From positions 1 to 5,601 of the forward strand of contig JAGVHJ010000337.1 of NCBI GenBank assembly GCA_020056645.1: DNA of 5,601 bases, read 5' to 3'. Shown here in pieces: positions 1 through 5,601 of the stretch. This stretch comes from Desulfobacterales bacterium. GTDB lineage: Bacteria > Desulfobacterota > Desulfobacteria > Desulfobacterales > JAHIVH01. A program made the position numbers and the translations under genes. Below the pieces are notes generated by a model that was not told the DNA's origin, did no database searches, and was given only the letters and a program-made list of their open reading frames with translations. Position 1 is the stretch's first letter; the number at the start of each line of letters is the position of its first letter.

Positions 1-3
1 CCA

Positions 4-96
4 GCTTTTTAAAAGCGGGCCGCAGGAGGTATTTATCATAAATTCAAGTCATTGTTTAAAACATTCCCTAAACCCCATTCTACATGCGATTCCCCT
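4..96 (-). repeat. Left copy of ~90-base imperfect inverted repeat
   Basis: Read inward from the left, this segment matches the reverse complement of 1733-1822. The outer arm (4-23) pairs with 1822-1803 at 18 of 20 positions. After a spacer of 7 versus 4 bases, the inner arm (31-96) pairs with 1798-1733 at 51 of 66 positions with no gap. The longest blocks are AATTCAAGT (41-49) and ATTCTACATG (77-86). It contains two dyads: GCTTTTTAAAAGC (4-16) and ATTTATCATAAAT (31-43), each symmetric around one central base. Similarity stops abruptly after base 96. Only three bases lie outside it, so the true outer boundary may be beyond the window. It may be a mobile-element end or a dispersed intergenic repeat; the sequence alone does not decide. 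Confidence 0.75.
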
Positions 97-380
97 GGCC
101 TCCTGATCCGATCCTGTATGAAATTCCATGCATAGAAATCCCTTCATTGGGATATCATTTAAAAACCAACTATTTAGATACAGCCCTACAGTGACGCCCA
201 TCGGAGTGCAGGGAATCCGCCACACGCTTTCCCGATGCTCAATAATGAGAATATTGAATTAAATAAAGCCAATACAAAGATATACACAAATGGCACGAAA
301 AATGCTATTGGCTGCTTCCGTGTGTTTGGGGATATTTTTCACAGTGCAATAACATCATAGAAGAGGTCCGGAGAACCGTT
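97..380. other. AT-rich intergenic leader upstream of the secreted-protein gene
   Basis: I see no convincing gene here. The stretch becomes markedly AT-rich from about 150 to 360. Short potential stems are ATCCC/GGGAT (138-142 with 149-153), GGGAA/TTCCC (211-215 with 229-233), CATC/GATG enclosing it (199-202 with 234-237), and TCAATA/TATTGA (239-244 with 252-257). None is followed by a clear T-run, so I do not call a terminator. A 20-codon open frame at 290-352 looks like a signal peptide but lacks a good ribosome binding site. Promoter-like hexamers exist (TTGAAT at 254-259, TATACA at 281-286), but their 21-base spacing is too long for a standard sigma-70 promoter. The promoter of the downstream gene presumably lies here but is not identified. 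Confidence 0.5.
370..374 (+). promoter_or_regulatory. Ribosome binding site deciding the GTG start at 381
   Basis: GGAGA lies six bases before the GTG at 381, a good Shine-Dalgarno match and spacing. The reading frame is open upstream only to a TAA at 264-266, with no ATG, GTG or TTG codon between. No other standard start occurs before the hydrophobic signal core either, so this site supports GTG as the start. Confidence 0.6.
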
Positions 381-1679
381 GTGCCACCGAGTCGTTTATC
401 TCTCTTTTCCCGGCTAATCGCCATTCAAGTTAAGCCCTACAGAGCGCCGGAAATCCGGAGGGAGCGATCCGCCAGATTCCATTGTTTCACCCTATGCATC
501 CTTCTTTTTGTTTTAACGGCCCCTTCTGTTTCTGCGGAGGTGGTTCAGGGCCAGGGCGTGAGCCGGTTTGGCGAGCATATCCATCTGGGCCCCATCGACA
601 TTCCATGGAGCAAGGCCAATGCCCACTTTGGTTATGTGTACAAGAGACCTGGGCTCTCCTTTGCGAATGTGTCGCCCGGCCCATGGATCTGGCAGCCCAC
701 GCCCTATCTCTCCTATGACGGATTCTCAAGCGTTGACACGATCGGCTCCCCTTCAACCATGCGATTCTCGATCCCGGAGAGTGTCGTTTTCGCCGCTTCC
801 CCTTCTCCTCTCTATCAATCCTTCAACCGCGGCATTCTTCTGGTCCGGTACTATCACACATACGGAGCCATCTATTTTAGTAAAATCGCAGGGAATACGA
901 TTCACTACCAATACTGGTACAACCCCTCCGGCCAATGCACGTTCAATACGAAAAACGCCGGTTCAGAGGAGAGGCCCGCCATCCGGGAATTCAGCGAGGA
1001 TCAGGTGTGGGACGAGCTCACGGTCACCGAGGGTGAGACGTTTATCTTCGATCAGTCCCTCAAAATCAACGGCACACTGAAAATTACAGAAGGTACGGTG
1101 ATCCTCAAAGGAAAATACGCCGAATTCAAGAACATTACCATTGAGAAAAACGGAAGGCTCCTCGCCCCGTCAGGAACGGTGATCGTTATCAGTGGAAACC
1201 TGAAAAATAACGGCGAACTCTCTACCAATGAAGGAACCCTTGTGTTCAATGGGAACACGCCCCAGTCCATTTCAGGAGCCATCCAGGTTCAGACACTGGA
1301 GATCGACACCACCTCTTTTGTCATCGCCCATTCCCCCCTCACCGTCCAGGAACTTTATCTCTTCAAGGGCGCACTGGCGCCCTCAACCGGCTCCGTTTTC
1401 CAGCATATCTTCATCGATGAGGAGGGAATATTCTATCCGTTCTATTTCGCCGAGATCACCATCACCGGCCACCTCTATAATGGCGGACAATTTTTTCACA
1501 ATGGGGGGAGTGTCACCCTTTCCGGCGATACCCTGCAATACATCATCATGAATGGAGAGGCCTTCTACAATTTGAATATCCTGGTCCCTGAACTCTTGAT
1601 CGATGAGATTCTCGTGAAGGGGAACCTATTCATGGAGCCAGGGGTGAAGGTGACCAACGACGCCTATCCCCTATTATAA
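381..1679 (+). CDS. Secreted protein of unknown function with beta-helix-like repeats
   Basis: I do not recognise this 432-residue protein. Residues 1-52 look like a Sec signal peptide with an unusually long basic n-region (about 32 residues), a hydrophobic core (about 33-47) and a probable cleavage after Ser-Val-Ser-Ala (52/53). There is no lipobox. Residues 53-200 form an aromatic-rich module with many Tyr, Trp and Pro and the only cysteine of the predicted mature protein (186). It includes a stretch around 155-180 (YGAIYF, IAGNTIHYQYWY) resembling short beta motifs of other secreted surface proteins. From about 205 to the end the chain is made of short alternating strands with Gly/Asn turns, as in right-handed beta-helices or solenoids; two copies of a ~38-residue unit align at 272-308 and 363-400. 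No catalytic motif, membrane anchor or sorting domain is visible, and the protein ends about 30 residues after the second unit. It likely acts in the periplasm, at the surface, or outside the cell. Inverted repeats flank the gene, suggesting it may be an accessory or transferred unit. Confidence is high that it is coding and exported, low for function. Confidence 0.8.
   Translation: MPPSRLSLFSRLIAIQVKPYRAPEIRRERSARFHCFTLCILLFVLTAPSVSAEVVQGQGVSRFGEHIHLGPIDIPWSKANAHFGYVYKRPGLSFANVSPGPWIWQPTPYLSYDGFSSVDTIGSPSTMRFSIPESVVFAASPSPLYQSFNRGILLVRYYHTYGAIYFSKIAGNTIHYQYWYNPSGQCTFNTKNAGSEERPAIREFSEDQVWDELTVTEGETFIFDQSLKINGTLKITEGTVILKGKYAEFKNITIEKNGRLLAPSGTVIVISGNLKNNGELSTNEGTLVFNGNTPQSISGAIQVQTLEIDTTSFVIAHSPLTVQELYLFKGALAPSTGSVFQHIFIDEEGIFYPFYFAEITITGHLYNGGQFFHNGGSVTLSGDTLQYIIMNGEAFYNLNILVPELLIDEILVKGNLFMEPGVKVTNDAYPLL
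1194..1580 (+). repeat. Two diverged ~38-residue protein repeats within the secreted protein
   Basis: Unit A is residues 272-308 (1194-1304) and unit B is residues 363-400 (1467-1580). They share the pattern G-x-L-x-N-x-G, then N-x-G, then a four- to five-residue strand, then G-x-T-x-Q-x-I, a Gly turn, and a final strand ending L-x-I. Each is followed by a less conserved strand-rich stretch (about 310-332 and 401-424). The spacing of 91 residues suggests a larger period in which the 38-residue unit is the best conserved part. Similar strand-turn repeats occur in long secreted adhesin-like proteins, but only two are found here. Confidence 0.55.
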
Positions 1680-1711
1680 TGATATGCTGATGAAGGTTCT
1701 TTTTCAGCCTG

Positions 1712-1723
1712 CCGCCATGGCGG
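1712..1723. repeat. Perfect 12-base palindrome downstream of the secreted-protein gene
   Basis: CCGCCATGGCGG is a perfect palindrome 33 bases after the stop codon at 1677-1679. It could form a short GC stem and is followed on the plus strand by TTGTCTC rather than a clean T-run. It is at best a weak terminator candidate and could equally be a protein site or chance. It lies just inside the inner end of the right repeat copy and has no counterpart in the left copy. Confidence 0.35.
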
Positions 1724-1732
1724 TTGTCTCAC

Positions 1733-1822
1733 AGGGAAATCACATGTAGAATAGGGCTTGGTGAGTGATTTAAGTCATAACTTGAATTGATTATCAATGT
1801 CGGCGGCCAGTTTTTAAAAAGC
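1733..1822 (+). repeat. Right copy of ~90-base imperfect inverted repeat
   Basis: This is the inverted counterpart of 4-96. It carries the inner block AGGGAAATCACATGTAGAAT (1733-1752) with substitutions relative to the left copy, the shared ACTTGAATT (1780-1788), and the outer arm GCGGCCAG followed by TTTTTAAAAAGC (1803-1822). Its dyads are ATTGATTATCAAT (1786-1798) and TTTTTAAAAA (1811-1820). Relative to the left copy it lacks three bases between the two arms. Homology ends sharply at 1733, 53 bases after the stop of the secreted-protein gene. The outer arm (GGCCAG, then a T/A run, then GCGG) vaguely recalls terminal repeats of some IS21-type elements, from memory only. No transposase gene accompanies it. 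Confidence 0.75.
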
Positions 1823-1880
1823 GGGGCAAATAGGTTTTTAGAGGGTGTTTATGGAACCTTTATGTTGATATGTTTGGCGC

Positions 1881-1899
1881 CCTTTTCAAAAGGTTAACC
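1881..1899. repeat. Two overlapping palindromes upstream of the antiporter gene
   Basis: CCTTTTCAAAAGG (1881-1893, one central base) shares its last two bases with GGTTAACC (1892-1899). Both are exact. They lie about 100 bases before the antiporter start, in the otherwise featureless 1823-1997 stretch, so they could be operator-like sites for a dimeric regulator of that gene. No known binding consensus is recognised and no good sigma-70 promoter is seen next to them. Confidence 0.3.
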
Positions 1900-1997
1900 C
1901 CCGGCAGGGCCGAAGGCGGCGCGTCCCAAATGCGATCACCCTGGATGGCCGCACCATTCTTTTGACAGAACTCCCTTTTTGCGGTAACCATTCAAAG

Positions 1998-3986
1998 ATG
2001 AACACCATGGGACTTGCTGGCGACATTATCATTATTGTGATGGCCGCGTTTATCGGAGCGCTCATCGCCCAACGGCTCAAGCAGCCGCTGATTCTGGGAT
2101 ATATTCTCGCAGGGGTCATGGTAGGCCCCCATACCGGAGGGATAACGGTTTCAGGCACCCATGAGATCGAGATGCTGGCTGAAATCGGGATCGCCCTCCT
2201 CCTCTTCGCCCTGGGGCTCGAGTTCTCCTTCAAGGAATTAAAACCGGTCAGAGCCATCGCCCTTTTAGGCACCCCCATTCAGATTTTTCTAACAATCCTC
2301 TTTGGATTTGGTATCGGCCAATGGTTCTCCTGGCCCTGGATGGAGTCCATATGGTTTGGCGCGCTCATCTCCCTCTCCAGCACCATGGTCATCCTGAAAA
2401 CCCTTGAGAACAAAGGGTTGATCGGGACTCTGTCGAGCCGGGTCATGATCGGAATGCTGATCGTCCAGGATCTGGCCATCGTCCCCATGATGATCATCCT
2501 TCCCCAGCTCAACAATCCCCAGTCGGGCCTGCCGCTTCTGGGAATGGCCGCTGTCAAGGCCATTCTCTTTCTCCTGTTGATGATTGTCGTGGGCACCCGG
2601 GTTATTCCCCTGATCATGAAGAAGATCGCCAACTGGAATTCCCGGGAGATGTTCCTCCTCGCCACAACCGCCATGGGACTTGGCATCGGTTATGGCACCT
2701 ATCTCTTCGGCCTCTCCTTCGCCTTTGGCGCTTTTGTGGCGGGGATGCTCCTCAGCGAATCCGATTACGGGTATCAGGCATTGAGCGAAATCATCCCCTT
2801 ACGGGACATTTTCAGCCTTCTTTTCTTCACATCCGTCGGAATGCTTTTTGACCCGTTTTATCTCATGACCCATTTTCAAATGATCATGATTCTTGTTCTG
2901 GTGGTGATGACCGGCAAGGGACTCATCTTCAGCGTGCTCAGCAGACTCTTTGGATACGGGAATGTCATTCCCCTCGCGACCGCCCTGGGCCTATCTCAAA
3001 TCGGGGAGTTCTCTTTTGTCCTGGCCCGAACCGGCATCAGATCAGACTCGATTTCAATGGATTTCTATTCGCTGATCCTTACAACCACCGTGATCACCAT
3101 GGTGCTAACACCCTTTATTTCTGGTTTGACCGCCCCTATTTACGCACTGGCCAACCGCTTTCGAAAGGGCTTTCCCCTGCAAACCATCAACCTTCCGGAA
3201 GAGGGACTAAAAGAGCACCTCGTCATCGCCGGCGGGGGAAGAGTCGGAAAACATATCGCGGATGTTCTCAAAAAGATGGGGGTCTCTTTCGTCATTCTGG
3301 AACTTGATGCAAGACGGGTGGAACAGCTGAAATCCCATGGATTCCCCATCATCTATGGAGACGCGAGTCAGCCGGTCATTCTCGAGGCGGCCCAGCTTGA
3401 AAAGGCAAGGCTGCTCCTGGTCACGACCCCCGTCTATATCATTTCAAAGGCGATCGTGGCGCTTGCCAAAAAAATCAAGCCGGCCATTCATATAGTCACC
3501 CGGGCCCACTCCCTGGAACAGATACAAGAGTTCCAGGAGAAAGGGGTCTACCATATCGTTCAACCGGAATTTGAGGCCGGACTCGAATTCACCCGGCAGG
3601 CCCTTCTTCATCTCAACCTGCCTGCCGAAAGAATCCAGCGGTTTACCGACGAGGTCCGGCACGAGCTTTACCGGCCCCTCTATGACCAGAACGCCGAATA
3701 CAAATCAATCGCCCAGCTGCAAAACGCCTCCCGCCTCTTCGAGCTGACCTGGGTGACCCTGGATAAAGAGAGCCCCTTGTCCGAAAAGTCCATTGAACAC
3801 TCCCAGATCCGCTCAAGAACCGGCGTCACGGTGGCTGGACTCTTGCGAAACGGCGCCCTATTCGCCAATCCAGTGCCCGCGTTTGTTTTAAAGGCCGACG
3901 ACATGGTGGGGGTTCTGGGAAAGCCCGATCAACTGGCGCGCTTTCGTGAACTCTCCCAGGCTAATCCTCAGAAAAAATCGGTTTGA
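1998..3986 (+). CDS. CPA2-family cation/proton antiporter, KefB/YbaL-like, with TrkA-N and TrkA-C domains
   Basis: This inner-membrane antiporter is expected to exchange K+ or Na+ for protons; the true ion cannot be read from the sequence. Residue numbers use the ATG at 1998 (662 residues). Residues about 4-395 hold a dozen or so hydrophobic helices with family motifs: LGYILAGVMVGP, LLLFALGLEF, SSTMVILKTLENKG, VQDLAIVP with the likely coupling Asp at 158, FGAFVAGMLLSES, PLRDIFSLLFFTSVGMLFDP and LSQIGEFSFVLA. The PLRD...SVGMLFDP form resembles the YbaL/RosB branch more than KefC. A TrkA-N (RCK/KTN) nucleotide-binding domain follows at about 407-525, with GGGRVG (412-417), an acidic end of strand 2 (LELD) and YGDAS. 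A TrkA-C-like domain lies at about 570-650 (RTGVTVAGLLRNG, ADDMVGVLG). Such domains gate transport in response to dinucleotides or other ligands. The start is uncertain: TTG at 1962, ATG at 1998 and ATG at 2007 are in frame, and none has a clear Shine-Dalgarno. I chose 1998 because the membrane domain begins shortly after it. The 3' end overlaps the convergent minus-strand gene. Confidence 0.92.
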   Translation: MNTMGLAGDIIIIVMAAFIGALIAQRLKQPLILGYILAGVMVGPHTGGITVSGTHEIEMLAEIGIALLLFALGLEFSFKELKPVRAIALLGTPIQIFLTILFGFGIGQWFSWPWMESIWFGALISLSSTMVILKTLENKGLIGTLSSRVMIGMLIVQDLAIVPMMIILPQLNNPQSGLPLLGMAAVKAILFLLLMIVVGTRVIPLIMKKIANWNSREMFLLATTAMGLGIGYGTYLFGLSFAFGAFVAGMLLSESDYGYQALSEIIPLRDIFSLLFFTSVGMLFDPFYLMTHFQMIMILVLVVMTGKGLIFSVLSRLFGYGNVIPLATALGLSQIGEFSFVLARTGIRSDSISMDFYSLILTTTVITMVLTPFISGLTAPIYALANRFRKGFPLQTINLPEEGLKEHLVIAGGGRVGKHIADVLKKMGVSFVILELDARRVEQLKSHGFPIIYGDASQPVILEAAQLEKARLLLVTTPVYIISKAIVALAKKIKPAIHIVTRAHSLEQIQEFQEKGVYHIVQPEFEAGLEFTRQALLHLNLPAERIQRFTDEVRHELYRPLYDQNAEYKSIAQLQNASRLFELTWVTLDKESPLSEKSIEHSQIRSRTGVTVAGLLRNGALFANPVPAFVLKADDMVGVLGKPDQLARFRELSQANPQKKSV

Positions 3987-5601
3987 TCAGGGTGGAGGGG
4001 AGTTTGAGGGTTCGCTCCATCAGACCGATCACCCCCTCTTCAACGGCCGATGGATCAAGGAAGACCATCCGGGGCGACGCATAGCCGCCAGTTATCTTGA
4101 CAGGAATAGAGACAAGGCTCCCCCCCAGAATTTCGTTGACGATGGGAATATAACGGATCACCAGATCAATGGTTTGTAACGGGGCGATAAGAATCGTGAG
4201 ATTCAGCGTCATATCTTCCAAGAGGATCTCCCCTTTGGCGGTAATTCCCATGGAGGCGTTATCGATCACCGCCTCCTCAAGAATAAATTTCCCAGACTTG
4301 AAATGTCCCTTGATCGTCATCGACCGGTAGGGAAAGCCGTCGTTAATGAGATCGGGAAACTCGCCCTTGAGAATCTCCGCCACATTTAATAGGGACAAAA
4401 TTTTTGCGAGAATGACAAAATTGAAGATGCGCCCCTTTTTCGAATAAAAAGAGAGCGATCCATCGGTGACCCGCACCTTGCTATTTGTTTCAACCCGCCC
4501 TGCCGCATCGCCGGAAAAATCGAATTCGCCGTCGAGCAACACCTTTTTCCCTAAAAGACAGCTCAAGGAGTTGTTCAGATGCGCGCCCGCCGCGTGGGGG
4601 ACCACATTGAAAACGACCCCTTTGGGAGAAACACGGATGGTTCCCTGAAGGGTGACGCCACAAAGCTCTGCCCCATGCAAAAAAGCATTCATATCCTCCT
4701 TGTTGAAAGAAAGGGTCGAATGAAGGTTGGAAAAGATCCTCTTGCCATAGATCGCCTCTCCGGCCCGGACATCCGCTTTTCCTGTAATGGCGATAGGCTT
4801 CCTATCTCCCCGTTTTTGTTTGGCCGATTCCCGTTCGGTTTTGATCAGATCGATCACTTGTTTGATATCCAGTCTCTCTGAAATCACCTCCAGGTCCGTC
4901 AAGAACCCATCTTGGGCAAAGGCCACCTCTCCCCGAACCAGGAGCTGATTTTCAAGAAAGCCAAGCTCGCTCTTTTCCACATGAAACCCCTTTTCCCCGC
5001 AAGCGACGGAAAAGCAATTCAAGATAAGATCGGCGGATGTGAGGGGAATGGTGAGCAAAGCGCCTTCGACCCTTCCCCGCGCACTGGAGCGCCCGATCTC
5101 TTTTTGATTGTAGGTCAGGGAAAAATCACCGGAAAGCGCGCCTTCCAGATACGGGTTATTTAAAAAGAGCCGATCCATTGTTTTACGGGTGATTTTCCCG
5201 GTAAAAGCGGTCTTTATTTCATCGCCCCCCTGGTCATAGAAGAGACGCGCATCCGATTCCTCGTCTTTTATCATAAACGCTGGAATGGAGAGGCCCTCCT
5301 TCCCCACTGTTAGATCGATTTTCACCCCCGCGGTTATCGCCGCTTTCCCCTCCGCAGAGAGTGAAAACCGGCGGCCTTTTTCATAGGTGATCTCTCCCTT
5401 GGAAATATCAAAGGGACCTCTTGGCATGAGGATCTCGGGGATCCGGGCGAATCCAGCAATCCAGTAGAAATCGTTTTTGCCCAGGCGGCCTGAGGTGGTC
5501 AGGAGGATCCCATCTCCCCCTTTTAAATAGTTCACGATCTTTCCCGTTGCGGAAAGGGTCGACTCGCTGGATTCGAAAAGCATCTCATCAAAATCGATAT
5601 C
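3961..5601 (-). CDS. AsmA-like envelope protein, C-terminal part (N-terminus beyond the window)
   Basis: The visible 546 residues are the C-terminal part of a larger protein. The frame is open through the last base: six codons (DIDFDE) precede the first Met at 5583, which has no Shine-Dalgarno and sits in mid-pattern, so that Met is probably internal. The chain is a long series of short amphipathic beta-strands of alternating polar and hydrophobic residues, with phrases such as GRVEGALLTIPLTSADLILN, GTIRVSPKGVVFNV and DGEFDFSGDAAG. This is typical of AsmA/TamB/YhdP-type proteins, which form hydrophobic grooves across the periplasm and act in outer-membrane biogenesis or lipid movement. From visible residue about 376 to the end is an AsmA-like C-terminal domain: DGSLSFYSKKGRIFNF, repeated IKG/AKG strands, VIRYIPIVNEILGG, then SIPVKITGGYASPRMVFLDP and a closing helix ending LKLPSTLIKPIF. 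There are only two cysteines in the SVACG region plus a few elsewhere, and no enzyme motif. The family assignment is strong; the specific subfamily is not resolved without the N-terminus. Confidence 0.82.
   Translation of the reverse strand, partial: DIDFDEMLFESSESTLSATGKIVNYLKGGDGILLTTSGRLGKNDFYWIAGFARIPEILMPRGPFDISKGEITYEKGRRFSLSAEGKAAITAGVKIDLTVGKEGLSIPAFMIKDEESDARLFYDQGGDEIKTAFTGKITRKTMDRLFLNNPYLEGALSGDFSLTYNQKEIGRSSARGRVEGALLTIPLTSADLILNCFSVACGEKGFHVEKSELGFLENQLLVRGEVAFAQDGFLTDLEVISERLDIKQVIDLIKTERESAKQKRGDRKPIAITGKADVRAGEAIYGKRIFSNLHSTLSFNKEDMNAFLHGAELCGVTLQGTIRVSPKGVVFNVVPHAAGAHLNNSLSCLLGKKVLLDGEFDFSGDAAGRVETNSKVRVTDGSLSFYSKKGRIFNFVILAKILSLLNVAEILKGEFPDLINDGFPYRSMTIKGHFKSGKFILEEAVIDNASMGITAKGEILLEDMTLNLTILIAPLQTIDLVIRYIPIVNEILGGSLVSIPVKITGGYASPRMVFLDPSAVEEGVIGLMERTLKLPSTLIKPIFSED

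Noticed and set aside
138..153. ATCCC/GGGAT hairpin as a terminator of an upstream gene
   Set aside because: The stem has only five pairs, there is no following T-run, and no upstream gene is visible.
254..286. TTGAAT and TATACA as a promoter for the secreted-protein gene
   Set aside because: The spacing is 21 bases and both hexamers match only four of six positions, which is easily met by chance in AT-rich DNA.
568..1080. Plus-strand open frame of 170 codons inside the secreted-protein gene
   Set aside because: Its translation is Ser/Pro/Arg-rich and disordered, as expected for a shifted frame. The overlapping 432-codon frame has a signal peptide and regular repeats.
1962..1967. TTGACA, an exact sigma-70 -35 hexamer before the antiporter
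   Set aside because: At 16-18 bases downstream the sequence offers only poor -10 matches (around TAACCA), and a transcript would start almost at the ATG. It also overlaps the alternative TTG start.
1886..2278. Minus-strand open frame of 130 codons overlapping the antiporter start
   Set aside because: It lies opposite the well-supported antiporter coding sequence, is rich in Arg/Pro/Ser typical of an antisense frame, and matches no family I recognise.
4579..4881. Plus-strand open frame of 100 codons inside the AsmA-like gene
   Set aside because: It is opposite a long coherent beta-strand-rich coding frame and shows no domain pattern of its own.
1..5601. CRISPR array, tRNA, rRNA or intact insertion sequence
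   Set aside because: No regularly spaced direct repeats, no recognisable RNA gene core, and no transposase or integrase motif was seen on either strand.

Overview
The window suggests a Gram-negative bacterium of moderate GC content. It has a secreted protein with a Sec signal peptide, a KefB/YbaL-type cation/proton antiporter, and an AsmA-like envelope protein, and AsmA-like proteins are a hallmark of cells with an outer membrane. Codon use and the style of the AsmA-like and beta-repeat proteins remind me of Desulfobacterota and related former Deltaproteobacteria. That is an impression, not a demonstrated assignment.

Layout: bases 1-380 carry no convincing gene. They hold one copy of a roughly 90-base repeat (4-96) and an AT-rich leader (97-380). 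A GTG-started gene (381-1679, +) encodes a secreted protein of unknown function, with an aromatic-rich N-terminal module followed by beta-helix-like repeats. Bases 1680-1997 are intergenic and contain a second copy of the repeat in the opposite orientation (1733-1822) plus several short palindromes. A CPA2 antiporter with cytoplasmic TrkA-N and TrkA-C domains follows (about 1998-3986, +). The rest is the C-terminal part of an AsmA-like protein on the minus strand (3961-5601), which runs off the right edge of the window. Its 3' end overlaps the antiporter gene tail to tail by 26 bp.

The least ordinary feature is the pair of imperfect inverted repeats. They align with 69 identities over 86 paired positions and one 3-base gap, and they bracket the secreted-protein gene. 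Each copy contains an internal 13-base dyad, and the two dyads differ by a compensatory base-pair change. No transposase lies between the repeats. The unit could be a non-autonomous mobile cassette, or two copies of a dispersed intergenic element.

Nothing shows that the three genes act in one pathway. The antiporter concerns K+/pH homeostasis at the inner membrane and the AsmA-like protein concerns the envelope. The secreted protein looks like an accessory gene set between them. I see no rRNA, tRNA, CRISPR array or intact insertion sequence.
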